64,000 nt of DNA from Urophycis tenuis. Its lineage: Eukaryota > Chordata > Actinopteri > Gadiformes > Phycidae. The stretch covers positions 1,817,001 through 1,881,000 of the forward strand of contig JAXIVH010000038.1 of the NCBI GenBank assembly GCA_036785325.1. The letters are read 5' to 3'. The translations under genes were made by a program, and so were the position numbers. The notes under the pieces are model-generated. The model worked only from the letters and a program-made list of their open reading frames with translations. It had not been told where the DNA came from and searched no databases. Every line of letters starts with the position of its first letter. The stretch's first letter is position 1. Shown piece by piece: positions 54,187 through 64,000 of the stretch.

Positions 54187-57126
54187 AGGGGCTAGATTTT
54201 CCAGTTAGAGTTGCAATGAATAGAAATGATGAGAGTAAGCAGGGCACAGTAAGGTTTAATAGTTAAGCTGTGATGGTAAATGTAGAGCAAATGCAGTAGG
54301 AGGTAACATGGTTAGTGATAGAGAAGTGGGCATCTTCCGTGAGAGGATTATGGAGTGAAGCTGGAGTGAATGGAGAATGGAGTTACATGTACCTTGTATG
54401 CAAAAGAGAAGTGTGAGGTAAGTGAGTAAAATAAGAGTTATGGAAAAATTATGGATAAATTAGGAAATACACAGAAAAACAGACAGTTGACATCCTTTTC
54501 ATGCAAACTACTTTACTTTATATTTAAATTGGTATTCACCTGTCAGTTTAGCAGTATGCAATATAATGTAACACCTGTAAGTCACCAGTGCCTTAATACT
54601 GTACTGTGATACTATCTAGTGCTGTTCACTTGAGTCAAACCAATTGGGAAGATAAAAATGCCTGAGACTATTGACACATTAACCCAGAAAATGTCCAGTT
54701 TTCTTTGTAAATGGTCGCTTTGTCATTATCTATTGATTTTAAATGAATTCATGAGTTTACCCCTAACCCTAACCCTAGAACAGACAATGCAGTGAAAACA
54801 CAGTTTCATCAATGTTTAAAATATATGCTGTGGTTCCAACAGGACTCTTTAGCTGGCCCGTTTCTTTAAAGGCATAGTTCAACATGGTATCAGGGAATTA
54901 ATATATCTCATAATGCATAACCTTATGCTGATGACCTGTTAATTTGACCCGTAATTCATAATGGATAACAATGATTAGACAATTCAACCCTCTGATTTTG
55001 TTGAATCATGCTACTTGATCCAAGCACTATTTTAGCCCTTCAATACATTTCTAATCTCCTGCTTTGTTTTATTTTATGTCTGGATTTTTCACTGTTGACA
55101 TTTTTACATTAGCTTTTTTCTAGCACCTGGAGTGCACGTAAAAATGATCTTGGAAATATTGTATTTATAATATATACCTATATATATAAAATGATATATG
55201 ACCTAGAATGTACTATTCCAATAAATTCGTCAAAATAATAATAATAATAATGTGTGTTTTGGACATTTTTATCCTATTTTAAGCAGTAAACATTTGCATT
55301 TAATATTTGTATTAGCCTTCATGCAAATTCCTTATTCTGTGATGTGTCAGGCTGGTTCAATTTGATACTTGTTAAGTCAAGGGTAATAAAATAATTGATT
55401 CTCAAATGGATTCTTATTTTATATGTCTGACAATAGGCGTTTACAAAACAGTCTACAAATTGGGGGGTTAGGAATTCCTGCAGTAAGTTCTGCAGCAGAA
55501 ATGTATTGCTTATTATTAATGTATTACTTATTGTTAATTGTTAATGTAGTACATATTATTCATGTATTACTTTGTATGCTTATAAAACATGAAGAGAAAA
55601 CATGAGAGGAGACCGGCCAACAATTAAATCAAACGCAACTGGATTTAGATTGAGATTCAATCTCAATATCAATTGAGATTGAGATTGAGAGGAGACCAAT
55701 TCTGGCTAGCTAACTTAATCGGTAATTCCACATATTGCCATAATCACAGCGAAATATAAACAATACGAAAAAATTGCATAATTACACATCAAGCTAAAAA
55801 TTGAATTCCACACGAGGAATTACTTGTGCATAGGAATGCCCGTAATCATTGAGATAAATATAGTTGAGGTGGGGATCGAACCACCAACCCACTGGTTGTG
55901 GAACACATGCTCTACCCACATGCTATGCAACCTACTTCACAACAGGAAAGGAATTAGCGAAGTCAAACGTAACAATGGAAAGCTAGGCTCAACGTTATCT
56001 CTATGGGAGTTTTTTTGTATATTTTTAATCGCAAATATCTCAAAAAGTGTTTGCAAAAAGTTTGCAAAAATGAAAAATACATAGCACAGCCATATGGAGG
56101 TAGACCTTTGTAATACAGTTTGAATGGAATCTCGAAGTTTAGTTATGCAGCCTCCATTAATTGCAGATATTTGATTCATAACATCCATAACATCATTTGA
56201 TTTAATGATGTTATGAGTTAAAACATCAACAAACACTTTCATAATCATTTGATTCCCACAAAGGCTGCCATGTTGGATGTTATTGCTGACGTCAAGTCGC
56301 AGTCGGAGCTCTGGAATGGAAATGTTTCTTATTCCAAGTTGAACAACCTTTCAATTAGTTTTGAACCTGTCAGACCTAATTGAGTTCGGAGTTGTCCAAC
56401 TGTGGACATATGTGTTATCAACTGGTATTGCCAACATTGACATAGCTAACCAGGCTAGAACCAGCATCTTGGTTTTCTGACTCGTACTGAACCGCGTCAA
56501 CTCGTGTGTGACATGATTCCCAGCTCAGACTTCTGACTTCCAAGGTGAATGGGATGCAGCGTTGGACCTAGTGGCCACAACCCCCATGGCCCAGGAGCAA
56601 TGTGCTGTTATCTTTTTCCTGAGTCAGACCGTGCCATGCTCTGTTTCCACGACCAGTTCAGCTCAGTGCCGAGCTGAACTACAAAACTAAATTAATTGAA
56701 CCAGGCCAGTATAGTGTATAGTACAGCAGTGGTATGGTATGGTAGTATAGTATAGTAATATAGTATAATTCAGTAGTATAGTATAGTAGTATAGGTTAGT
56801 ACAGTAGTATAATAGGCTCTTACACTCTGACGCTTTTAGAATTCTGCTAAAATACCCAAGATGGGAAAGTGCGAGCAAGATGTTTGTAAACTGCAATGTT
56901 CCCACTTTTCAAGCATTACTTAGGAATTTTATGTTTACATTTATGTGTAGGCTGACTGAGTCTAGGAATAGTATAATAATGTCTTTGACTGGCCCTACCC
57001 TAAGTGAGACAAGATATTCACCTGAACCCTGCATAACACCCATCCTCTACTGACCCCCCCCCCCCCCCAAAAAAAAAGAAGGAAAAGAGAGATGTTGTAT
57101 ACTGTATACTGTATGCTGTATACTAT
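54187..57126 (+). other. 3' UTR of short xirp2 and downstream spacer
   Basis: Candidate AATAAA signals at 55220-55225 and 55385-55390 could end the short mRNA. Beyond about 55.6 kb I see no gene. There are inverted/direct repeats of attgagattgag near 55650-55692, a tRNA-like sequence at 55862-55930, a gtatagtatagt-rich patch (56706-56815), and a poly(C)/poly(A) junction near 57054-57077. Confidence 0.5.
55862..55930 (-). repeat. tRNA-like sequence, probable SINE head or tRNA pseudogene
   Basis: On the minus strand, gtgggtagagcatgtg (D-arm/A-box-like) is followed 27 bases later by ggtggttcgatccccacc (T-arm/B-box-like). Both internal RNA polymerase III promoter elements are recognisable, but the T-stem pairs poorly and the anticodon stem is broken, so it is not a functional tRNA. 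No typical SINE tail was identified. Confidence 0.4.

Positions 57127-57189
<63 letters not shown>
57127..57189. repeat. (TG)n(TA)n compound microsatellite
   Basis: A few TG dinucleotides followed by about 26 TA dinucleotides. Confidence 0.95.
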
Positions 57190-57191
<2 letters not shown>

Positions 57192-57205
57192 TGGCATGCC
57201 GTTCA

Positions 57206-57803
57206 CGAAATTAATCTTTGAATATATTGAATGAAACTTTGAATATATGGAGTGAACCTTGAATATATGGAGTGAACCTTTGAATATATTGAATGAAACT
57301 TTGAATATATGGAGTGAACCTTGAATATATAGAATGAAACTTGAATATATGGAGTGAACCTTTAAATATATTGAATGAAACTTTGAATATAAGGAGTGAA
57401 CCTTGAATATATGGAATGAAACTTGAATATATGGAGTGAACCTTTGAATATATTGAATGAAACTTTGAATATATGGAGTGAACCTTGAATATATGGAATG
57501 AAACTTGAATATATGGAGTGAACCTTTGAATATATTGAATGAAACATTGAATATATAGAGTGAACCTTGAATATATTGAATGAAGCTTGAATATATGGAG
57601 TGAACCTTGAATATATTGAATGAAACTTGAATATATGGAGTGAACCTTTGAATATATTGAATGAAACTTTGAATATATGGAGTGAACCTTGAATCTATTG
57701 AATGAAACTTGAATATATGGAGTGAACCTTTGAATATATTGAATGAAACTTTGAATATATGGAGTGAACCTTTGAATATATTGAATGAAACTTTGAATAT
57801 ATG
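57206..57803. repeat. 20/41-bp AT-rich minisatellite (array O)
   Basis: Two alternating sub-units, ttgaatatattgaatgaaac and ttgaatatatggagtgaacc, make a 40-41-bp dimer; about 29 sub-units. The right end is cut by the LTR of a Gypsy element within the word tttgaatatatg. Confidence 0.95.
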
Positions 57804-59660
57804 TGTGGCGATACGAGTGGGGGCAGATATTTACTTTGAACAATTATTTTGTGGATGACACCGACAACGCCACCCGAGGGGTTTCACCTCGGGACCCTTA
57901 TGTATTTTGCCAGCAATCTGGGGACCAAGGACCAGTGTGGCACGCAGGTTAGTGCTGCAGGGAGGCTCGGAGACGTGGCTCAATCGTCTAAATATACACA
58001 TTTATTGAACATAGATTAGAATGATACATAGACTAAAAATGGACTAAAAGTGGGGACTAGGGGAGAGGGAACTCCCCAGTCCAGCTGAGGCCTGTGGAGA
58101 GAGGGATTAGTGCAGGGGGAGTAAAGTCAAAGAGGGAACACCAGACTCACCCGTGTCACATGAAAGGGGCAAACAAGATGAAGGGAGAAAATGCAAACAA
58201 AACAACCCAAAACCCAGGAACACCCGGCACACAGGAGGGACACCACCACCCGGGAACACCTCCTCCACCAATGGCTCTCAGCTGAAAGGGACAAGGGAGA
58301 AATAGGGTCAGTGGGGCTACTTAAACTAATAAACAAAATTTGCAAAAGAAACAAATAACCAAGGAAAATCCGGAATCCGAAAAACAAACAAACAATCCAA
58401 AAGGGCGGAAGGCGGTATGCTATTCGCCAAACCAAGTAAACAAAAGATTTGGGAAATGTACAGAACCAAAAGAAACACGAATTGGAAAAACCCAATAAAC
58501 GAAACGAAGGCTGCCAACGAGTGCAGCAAGGCACTGAACGTAACAGAAACAGTTAAGGAAATGTAAATGAACTAAACAGAACTGAGCTAACGGGAAATAC
58601 AAAACGCGACATAAACCCGAAGGAAACAGATAAGGAATCCAGAAATAAAAAGAAACAGAAACTAACAAAATCAAAAATACCTGATACCTGAAAATACCTG
58701 ATAAACAGATAAACAGGCAGATAAACAAAATTCTTACTTTTTTTTATACACAAAATAAGGGTAATTAACACAGGAACACAGAGGTAATGCGAACGAAAAA
58801 CTATGAAAGAAATAAACACAACGAAACCCCCAACCCTAGTTATGGCCCCCTTCCCTTCCCCCAATCACACATCCACGCACATGCACTCAGAACCCAACAC
58901 GTACACGAACCCAAACATACACGCACACACACACACACACACACAAACACACCGGCGGCGAGTTGATGCCGTCGCTATGGCAACCGTGACTGACGGCCGC
59001 ACGCACTCACAACAGCGTGCGCCGCACACAACACGCGCCAGCGGCGAGTTGATGTCGTCGCCGTGGCAGTACAACACAGGACGGGTCCCGACGGGGTCAA
59101 ACGAAGGGGACCCGCACCCGGACAATGGTACACGAATCAGCAGGGCGAAGCAGCAGTGGATTCCCCACTGGACCTTGGCGAAGGGGGGGGCGCCGAGCTG
59201 CGATCCGGCCAGCGAGGAGAAGTGGCGAGTACGGCAGCGGAGCTTCTCCAGCGCGAAGATGAGGCAAACTAAAAGAATAACACGGCCGTGAGTTAAGCAC
59301 GAGAATAACGCCGCCGGAGCAATCGGAGCCTACCTGTTAGGATTGTTGCTGAGCGCACAGGGAAACGGCTGGTGGCCCAGTTCGGGAGCGAGGACGGACG
59401 CAAGTGTAACAATCTGTTTCGCAGCAGAGGCATAAGGAACATTAGCCGACGCGATCGAGGCGCTCAAACTGCAGTCCGGCTGCCACGTGCCTACCTGCTG
59501 TGGTGGTGGACATGGGAGCGAGCGGCGGACACGCCGGTGAACCAGGAAGTGCCAGAGGAGGAAGGGGAGGAGCCAAGCTCCCTCTTATATCCTCGCCGCG
59601 GGTGCCGATAGGGTAATTGGAAGATGAGCCGGCAACTAGTGCCAGTGCTGTACGGCTACA
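57804..59660 (-). repeat. Gypsy 3' LTR, about 1.86 kb
   Basis: In plus-strand coordinates it begins tgtggcgatacgag and ends tacggctaca, giving TG...CA ends. On the minus strand, gaggatataagaggg (about 59585-59600) is a TATA-like promoter and AATAAA (complement of 58001-58006) a possible polyadenylation signal. It contains a short (CA)n at 58923-58946 and is CpG-rich in the half next to the coding region. Open frames inside it are not genes. The borders are inferred from the polypurine tract and the broken minisatellite because the partner LTR is not visible. Confidence 0.78.
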
Positions 59661-59675
59661 ACCCACCCCCCCCAT
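59661..59675 (-). other. Polypurine tract of the Gypsy element
   Basis: On the minus strand aaatgggggggggtgggt ends directly at the LTR start; such tracts prime plus-strand DNA synthesis during reverse transcription. Confidence 0.75.
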
Positions 59676-59715
59676 TTGTATCGTCGGCCCGACGATGCAC
59701 AAAGCTGACCTTGAG

Positions 59716-62700
59716 TTAGTGCCAAGGACGAAAGAACAGCAAGGCAGAGATAGCCTGGGAAGTTGATGGCCCAACGGAAGCCCCCCCATGAACGGGCCTG
59801 GGCAGACGGTGAGGGTTCGAATGTTGACCCGCAGTGGTTCGGGTCGGCCGTCGGCGACTGTTCTCCAACGTCGTAGGAGCAGGGTCCGGGGCTGAGGCAT
59901 GGCCCTCGGAAGTAGGCAGGATTACTGGGGCTGGGTGCTCAGGAGGCAAGATGGCTACGTTCTCCGCCGATGGCGTGGGGCGCTCCCCCATCACGACCAA
60001 CAAATCATCCTCATCGGACGAGAGGTCGGCTTGGGTCGGCGAGCCAGGAGGCTTCAGCGGACCGTTGTCAACCGGATTTCCCACCACTGCCTTCAGAAGT
60101 GTTCGGTGCACCCGTTTTAGCTTAGTAGGTGCGCTCACTGGTGCCACGGTATACACCGGACCGTTCCCACTAGGGGCCTGAAGCACCCGATGCACCTCCG
60201 AATTCCACTTGTCTTGGATCTTGTGGCGGCCCTTCCAGCCGAGTCCCCTCAACAGCACCAACTGCCCCAGCTCCAGAGCCTCCGACCGAACAAGCCGGTC
60301 ATGGTGGTCCTTCCTGCGCTGGGCTGAGGCATGCAGCCTGTCCTTCACACCGTCAAAGGCCAAGAGCAAGCGAGTTTCGTGCTCAGTCACCCATTCATTC
60401 ACGGTCCTGGCAATTGGTTCCTGGACTCTGCCAAGCAAGAAGTCGACCGGAAGTCGGGGTTCGCGACCAAACATGAGGAAAAAGGGGGACTCCCCGGTAG
60501 ATTGATGCGGAGTGGTATTGTACGCAAACAGCACTTGTGGCAAACAAGAATCCCACCCACGTTTGCGGGAGGTCGGTAAGGTGCGTAGAAGGTCATGCAG
60601 GGTGCGATTAAAACGCTCGCACTGGCCATTGCCGGCCGGGTGGTAGGGTGTGGTCCGAGATTTTTCCACGCCATAGAGGCTGCACAGCTGCTGTATCAGG
60701 GCACTTTCGAAGTTCCGGCCCTGATCGGAACGGGCTGGCACACCGAACCGGAAAAACCACTCGGTGACGAGGGCGTGGGCCACCGTGGTTGCCCGCTGGT
60801 CATGAGTAGGGACAGCAAGGGTGTATTTACTGAAGACGTCGGTCAATACCAGGACGTTTTCACGTCCCTGATGGGAAGGCTCAAGCACCGTGAAATCCAC
60901 CGCCACGATTTCATTTGGCTCCGAGGCCAGGAGATGTCTCATGGTGCTACGGGCAGGGGGCCCAGAGTCCTTGGCCACCTGGCATCGTTCGCAAGTCCGA
61001 CACCAATCATGGACGTCCGAGGCCATCCGGGGCCAGTAACAACGTTGGCGGAGCAGGTCCAGGGTCCTGTCCACACCCTGGTGTCCATGGTTGTGGTGGA
61101 CCTCCGTAAGGACCTTGTGCTTCAAGGTGCTGGGCAGAAGCACCTGAAGGACCGCCCCACCCCCATCGGGGCGGAAGACCTGCCGGTAGACGACCCCCTC
61201 CTGCTCCACCAGTCGGTCCCATTGGCTGAGAAGCGTCAATGCCAGTGGCGACAGCTTCTGGCGCTCCGCTGGACTCGGCTTTCGCCCCTGTCGCCAGAAG
61301 GTGTAGACTTCTTGGGTCACGGGATCGGCCTGTTGGGGTTTAACTATATCTGCTGGCAGGTGTCGGGGTAGGGCCCAAACGGCAGCTTGGCGGACTTCCG
61401 GCCCTCGGGCCTGGAGAGCTTGCCGCAGTGGCGGTGGAAGTGGTGTCCCTGAAACAATTGTCTCGAGGTCAACTGCCACGGGAGGGCGCAAGCGGGACAG
61501 AGCATCCGCATTAGAGTTGCTCTTGCCCGGGCGGCAGCGCCTTGCCTGCTCTTGAGAGAGCACCGCACCCAGTCCCCCATGGCTGGCGTCAATCTCCAGG
61601 ACAAAGGGAAGGGAGAAATCTGCGTAGGCGAGCACCGGAGCGGAAGTAAGTTTGGCTTTCAGGCTGAAGCTCTGTTGGTGGTCCTCTGTCCATCGCTCCT
61701 TCACGCTCGGCGCAGACCGCTGGGGTTTTGAACGCACAACCTCGGCCACCAGACGATGGAGAGGGGCGGCCAGCTTGGCGAACCCCTCCACAAAGCGTCG
61801 GTAATAACTCGCAAATCCCAAGAAGGACCGCAACTCCAGGACTGTGGTGGGGGTCAGCCAATTGGCGACCGCATCCACCTTACTAGAGTCGGTCGAGACG
61901 CCGTCTGCCGAGATGACGTGCCCGAGGTAACGCACCTCCTTTTGAAAGAATGAACACTTTGACAGCTTGGCTTTCAGGCCCTCATGCTGCAGGCGCTGCA
62001 GCACCACCTCCAGCCGGTCGAGATGTTGTGGAAAAGTAGACGAGAAAACCACAATGTCGTCTAAATAGAGAAGCAAAGATCGACATTGCTCGTCTCCAAA
62101 GATGCGCTGCATGAGCCGTTGAAAAGTGCTGGGTGCATTGCACAACCCAAAGGGCATGCGATTCCACTCAAACAGCCCGAAAGGGGTGCAGAATGCTGTC
62201 TTGGGCCGATTGACTTCTGCCACGGGGACCTGATTGTACCCGCTGGCAAGATCTAGCGTAGAAAACCAGCGGGCTCCAGAGAGGGCATCCAGCGATTCCT
62301 CTATACGAGGGAGAGGGAATGCATCCTTGCGGGTGCGGCCATTCAGCTGCCGATAATCAACGCACAAGCGAAGGGTGCCGTCCTTCTTCCTAACCAACAC
62401 AATCGGCGAGGCGAATGGACTACAACTCTCCCTGATCACTTGGGCGCTAAGCAACTGGTCAATGTGTTCCTTGACCACTTCGTATTCTGCGGGCGGAATA
62501 CGCCGGTAGCGTTGCCGAATGGGCGTGTCATCAAGGAGGGGAATCTCATGAGCGATCAAGTTTGTGCAGCCCAAATCGCCGTCATGGGATGAAAAGACAG
62601 ACAGGTACTTCCGGAGAAGAAGACGGGCCTCAGACTGCTCCTCCGCCGACAAGGCAGACAGGTCCAGCGCGTCAAGTTGGTCGGATAAGGTCGGCACAGT

Positions 62701-62790
62701 TGCCTGGGAGGTAATGGTGGCCAGGGAGGAAGGTACCTCTGCCACCCCCGACGGCAGGCTCACTACTGACACCTCGTGCAGAGCACCCAT
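59716..62790 (-). pseudogene. Gypsy pol: reverse transcriptase, remnant RNase H, integrase
   Basis: A 1024-codon frame. Reverse transcriptase: LCVDYRQLN (142-150), FSTLDLASGYNQVPV (176-190) and the active site YLDD (242-245). RNase H starts at EIDASHGGLGAVLSQEQ (399-415) and jumps straight to SNSNADALSR (424-433), so roughly 90 residues with the remaining catalytic positions are missing without a frame change. Integrase: zinc-binding HHCC region (about 565-603, ending CRTCERC) and a catalytic D-D-35-E triad at D632, D689 and E725, followed by a GPY/F-like C-terminal module. No chromodomain. An upstream TAA near 62805 separates this frame from the protease-side linker, so ATG 62790 is not the natural start. 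Confidence 0.9.
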
Positions 62791-62920
62791 CTCAGTGCGT
62801 TAATAAAGCAACACATCCGAGGTACCAACATTGACAATGGGTATGTACGCAGTCCCGCCCTCGACTCGAACCAGCGCCGGGGATGCAAGCAACCCAGCTG
62901 GCAGTCCCTGGTCAGGAGGT

Positions 62921-63574
62921 TCAAAGAGGGCGGTGGTACCCGAGTAATGGGGGGAGCAGGTGGCTGGAACCAGCTGCATGGTACCCCCAGAGAGACGCTT
63001 TCTTACCACGCATCTTAACCCTGCCTATTACCTCAGGTGGAGGATTCAGGGAGGCCTGATGGCATTCCTGGAAGGCCTGCACAACGGGCTTTGGTGCTCC
63101 CGTGACAGTTGGCAAAGAAAACAAGGCTGGGCCATGCTGCCCAAAGAGGGTGCTGTAGCACCGACGCAGAATGTTCATCCCTAGGACGCCGGGGGCAGGA
63201 GGAGAGACTTCCACCGGAGGATCCTTCACCACCAAAAGACCACATCCGGGCAAAATCCGACTGCAAAGCTCGACCTCCAGCTCCAAGTAACCAAGATATG
63301 GGATTGGCAGCCCATTGGCCGCTTGCAGCTGCAGCCAGTGGCAGGACTGGAGCTTCTCTTGGCCCCAGGTGCCAAAGTGTTTTAGGAAGAAGCTTTCACG
63401 AACAGTGGACACCATAGACCCGGTGTCCACTAGGCAAGGAACCTTGATCCCCCCCATGGTTACGTCCAGATGTGGACAAGCTGAGATGAGCTGAGCCTTG
63501 CTGCCCAGGTCTCCCGTGGTTGGTGAGCCGGCATTTGCTCCCCCCAAACTTTGGCTCCGCAGTTCGACGGGCAC
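62921..63574 (-). pseudogene. Gypsy aspartic protease segment
   Basis: A 217-codon frame with the retropepsin active-site motif CLVDTGSMVSTV (D50-T51-G52) and the downstream GVLGMNILR typical of retroviral-type aspartic proteases. This enzyme cuts the Gag-Pol polyprotein. The last about 30 residues are out of frame with the linker toward reverse transcriptase, which continues in another frame from about 63009, indicating a frameshift. Confidence 0.82.
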
Positions 63575-64000
63575 TAGTTTTCCGGCGGCGGGCCGGGATT
63601 CCGCCGGAGACCCGGCCGGACAGGCCCAGGACCCAAAGGTCTCGGAGGAGCCCGCTCCCCATCACAGTCACTGGCAAAATGGCCAGGCTGTTGGCACCGT
63701 CGACAGATGAGTGGGCCACGTGCTGTTGGAAGATTACGGGGCCGGGGTGGTTGCAGCTGCGCCAGAGCTTCCGTAAGGCGATTAAGCTGCTCTTGTTGGA
63801 GTTTGAGCATCTGTTTCACCTCCAGCAGCTCTAATGCAGGTGAAGGAATAGTCACGGGGGGCGCAGTCTGTACACCGTACTGCAGACCCAGCATTGACGG
63901 GACGGAGTGGCTGCGGCCCCGAGCACCCCCTGGCATCCCCTCCCGCTCCCACCTTATGGCCTCAGCCCGCACCTCCAGCAGGGAGGCAGTGGGCTGCCGG
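63574..64000 (-). pseudogene. Gypsy gag C-terminal part with zinc knuckle (partial)
   Basis: The frame is open from the right window edge (SLLEVRAEAIRWEREG), passes a coiled, glutamine-rich stretch (MLKLQQEQLNRLTEALAQL) and ends with one CCHC zinc knuckle, CRRCQQPGHFASDC (C-x2-C-x4-H-x4-C), followed by a proline/arginine tail. The knuckle binds element RNA in the capsid particle. The ATG at 63972 is internal; the true start lies beyond 64000. It meets the protease in a different frame at about 63574. Confidence 0.82.

Larger units (their letters stand above)
57804..64000 (-). mobile_element. Ty3/Gypsy LTR retrotransposon (partial, runs off right edge)
   Basis: On the minus strand the order from the right edge is gag end, protease, reverse transcriptase, RNase H, integrase, polypurine tract, LTR. 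The order RT-RH-IN places it in Ty3/Gypsy. No envelope gene and no chromodomain are seen. The coding region carries at least one frameshift (about 62.9-63.0 kb), one nonsense codon (about 62805) and an in-frame loss of most of RNase H, so the copy is inactive. The other LTR and the second target duplication lie beyond 64000. A candidate 5-bp target site at the left border is atatg. Confidence 0.92.

Noticed and set aside
55862..55930. Functional tRNA gene
   Set aside because: A- and B-box-like sequences are present, but the T-stem and anticodon stem do not pair well; listed only as tRNA-like.
58094..59611. Several short open frames inside the Gypsy LTR
   Set aside because: They lie wholly in the LTR, overlap each other on both strands and have no recognisable domain.
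60595..61371. 258-codon plus-strand frame opposite the Gypsy integrase
   Set aside because: Antisense shadow of a GC-rich pol region with clear integrase motifs on the minus strand.

Overview
This is vertebrate, almost certainly teleost fish, nuclear DNA. The evidence is spliced genes with GT-AG introns, long (CA)n/(GT)n tracts, L2/CR1-type LINEs, a hAT element, a Ty3/Gypsy element, and two recognisable vertebrate genes. The species cannot be named from the window.

Genes. csrnp3 (nuclear cysteine/serine-rich transcription factor) is represented by one coding exon on the minus strand near 2.1 kb, carrying the start codon and the first 49 residues. The rest of the gene lies left of the window. 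xirp2 (Xin actin-binding repeat protein 2, a striated-muscle and hair-cell actin-bundle protein) is on the plus strand at 42.08-54.19 kb. It has four small 5' exons, a 9.7-kb giant exon with about 30 Xin repeats, and two 3' exons that encode a LIM domain and an alternative C-terminus. Exon phases allow the giant exon to be included (long form) or skipped (LIM form). The two genes are divergent and separated by about 40 kb of repeats. Both lie in the same region of human chromosome 2q24.

Layout: 1-1.54 kb 24-bp minisatellite; 1.8-2.0 kb telomere-like tract; 2.05-2.2 kb csrnp3 exon; 2.24-4.93 kb 21-bp minisatellite; 5.1-5.5 kb 20-bp array; 6.3-10.5 kb an array split by a 2.8-kb LINE; 11.7-12.0 kb 39-bp array; 15.1-15.7 kb 28-bp array followed by a second, broken LINE to 17.2 kb; 17.3-19.4 kb microsatellites; 19.4-19.7 kb CpG-rich candidate promoter; 20.9-21.6 kb 38-bp array; 22.5-30.8 kb a giant 22-25-bp array with 2-kb higher-order repeats; 32.2-34.3 kb two arrays; 34.4-35.5 kb a hAT element with perfect 8-bp target duplications; 35.6-36.2 kb LINE remnant; 36.2-37.15 kb 20-bp array; 38.0 kb candidate promoter; 38.1-38.5 kb 21-bp array; 41.1-41.8 kb two arrays; 42.1-54.2 kb xirp2; 57.2-57.8 kb 20/41-bp array; 57.8 kb to the end a minus-strand Gypsy element (3' LTR, pol, protease, end of gag) that runs off the right edge.

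The dominant feature is minisatellite content: at least 15 unrelated arrays cover roughly a third of the window. Several arrays are split by, abut, or (in one case) share their unit with transposable elements. No new gene system was found. The most notable structure is a 28-bp minisatellite whose unit matches, in inverted orientation at 27 of 28 positions, a segment near the 3' end of the adjacent LINE.
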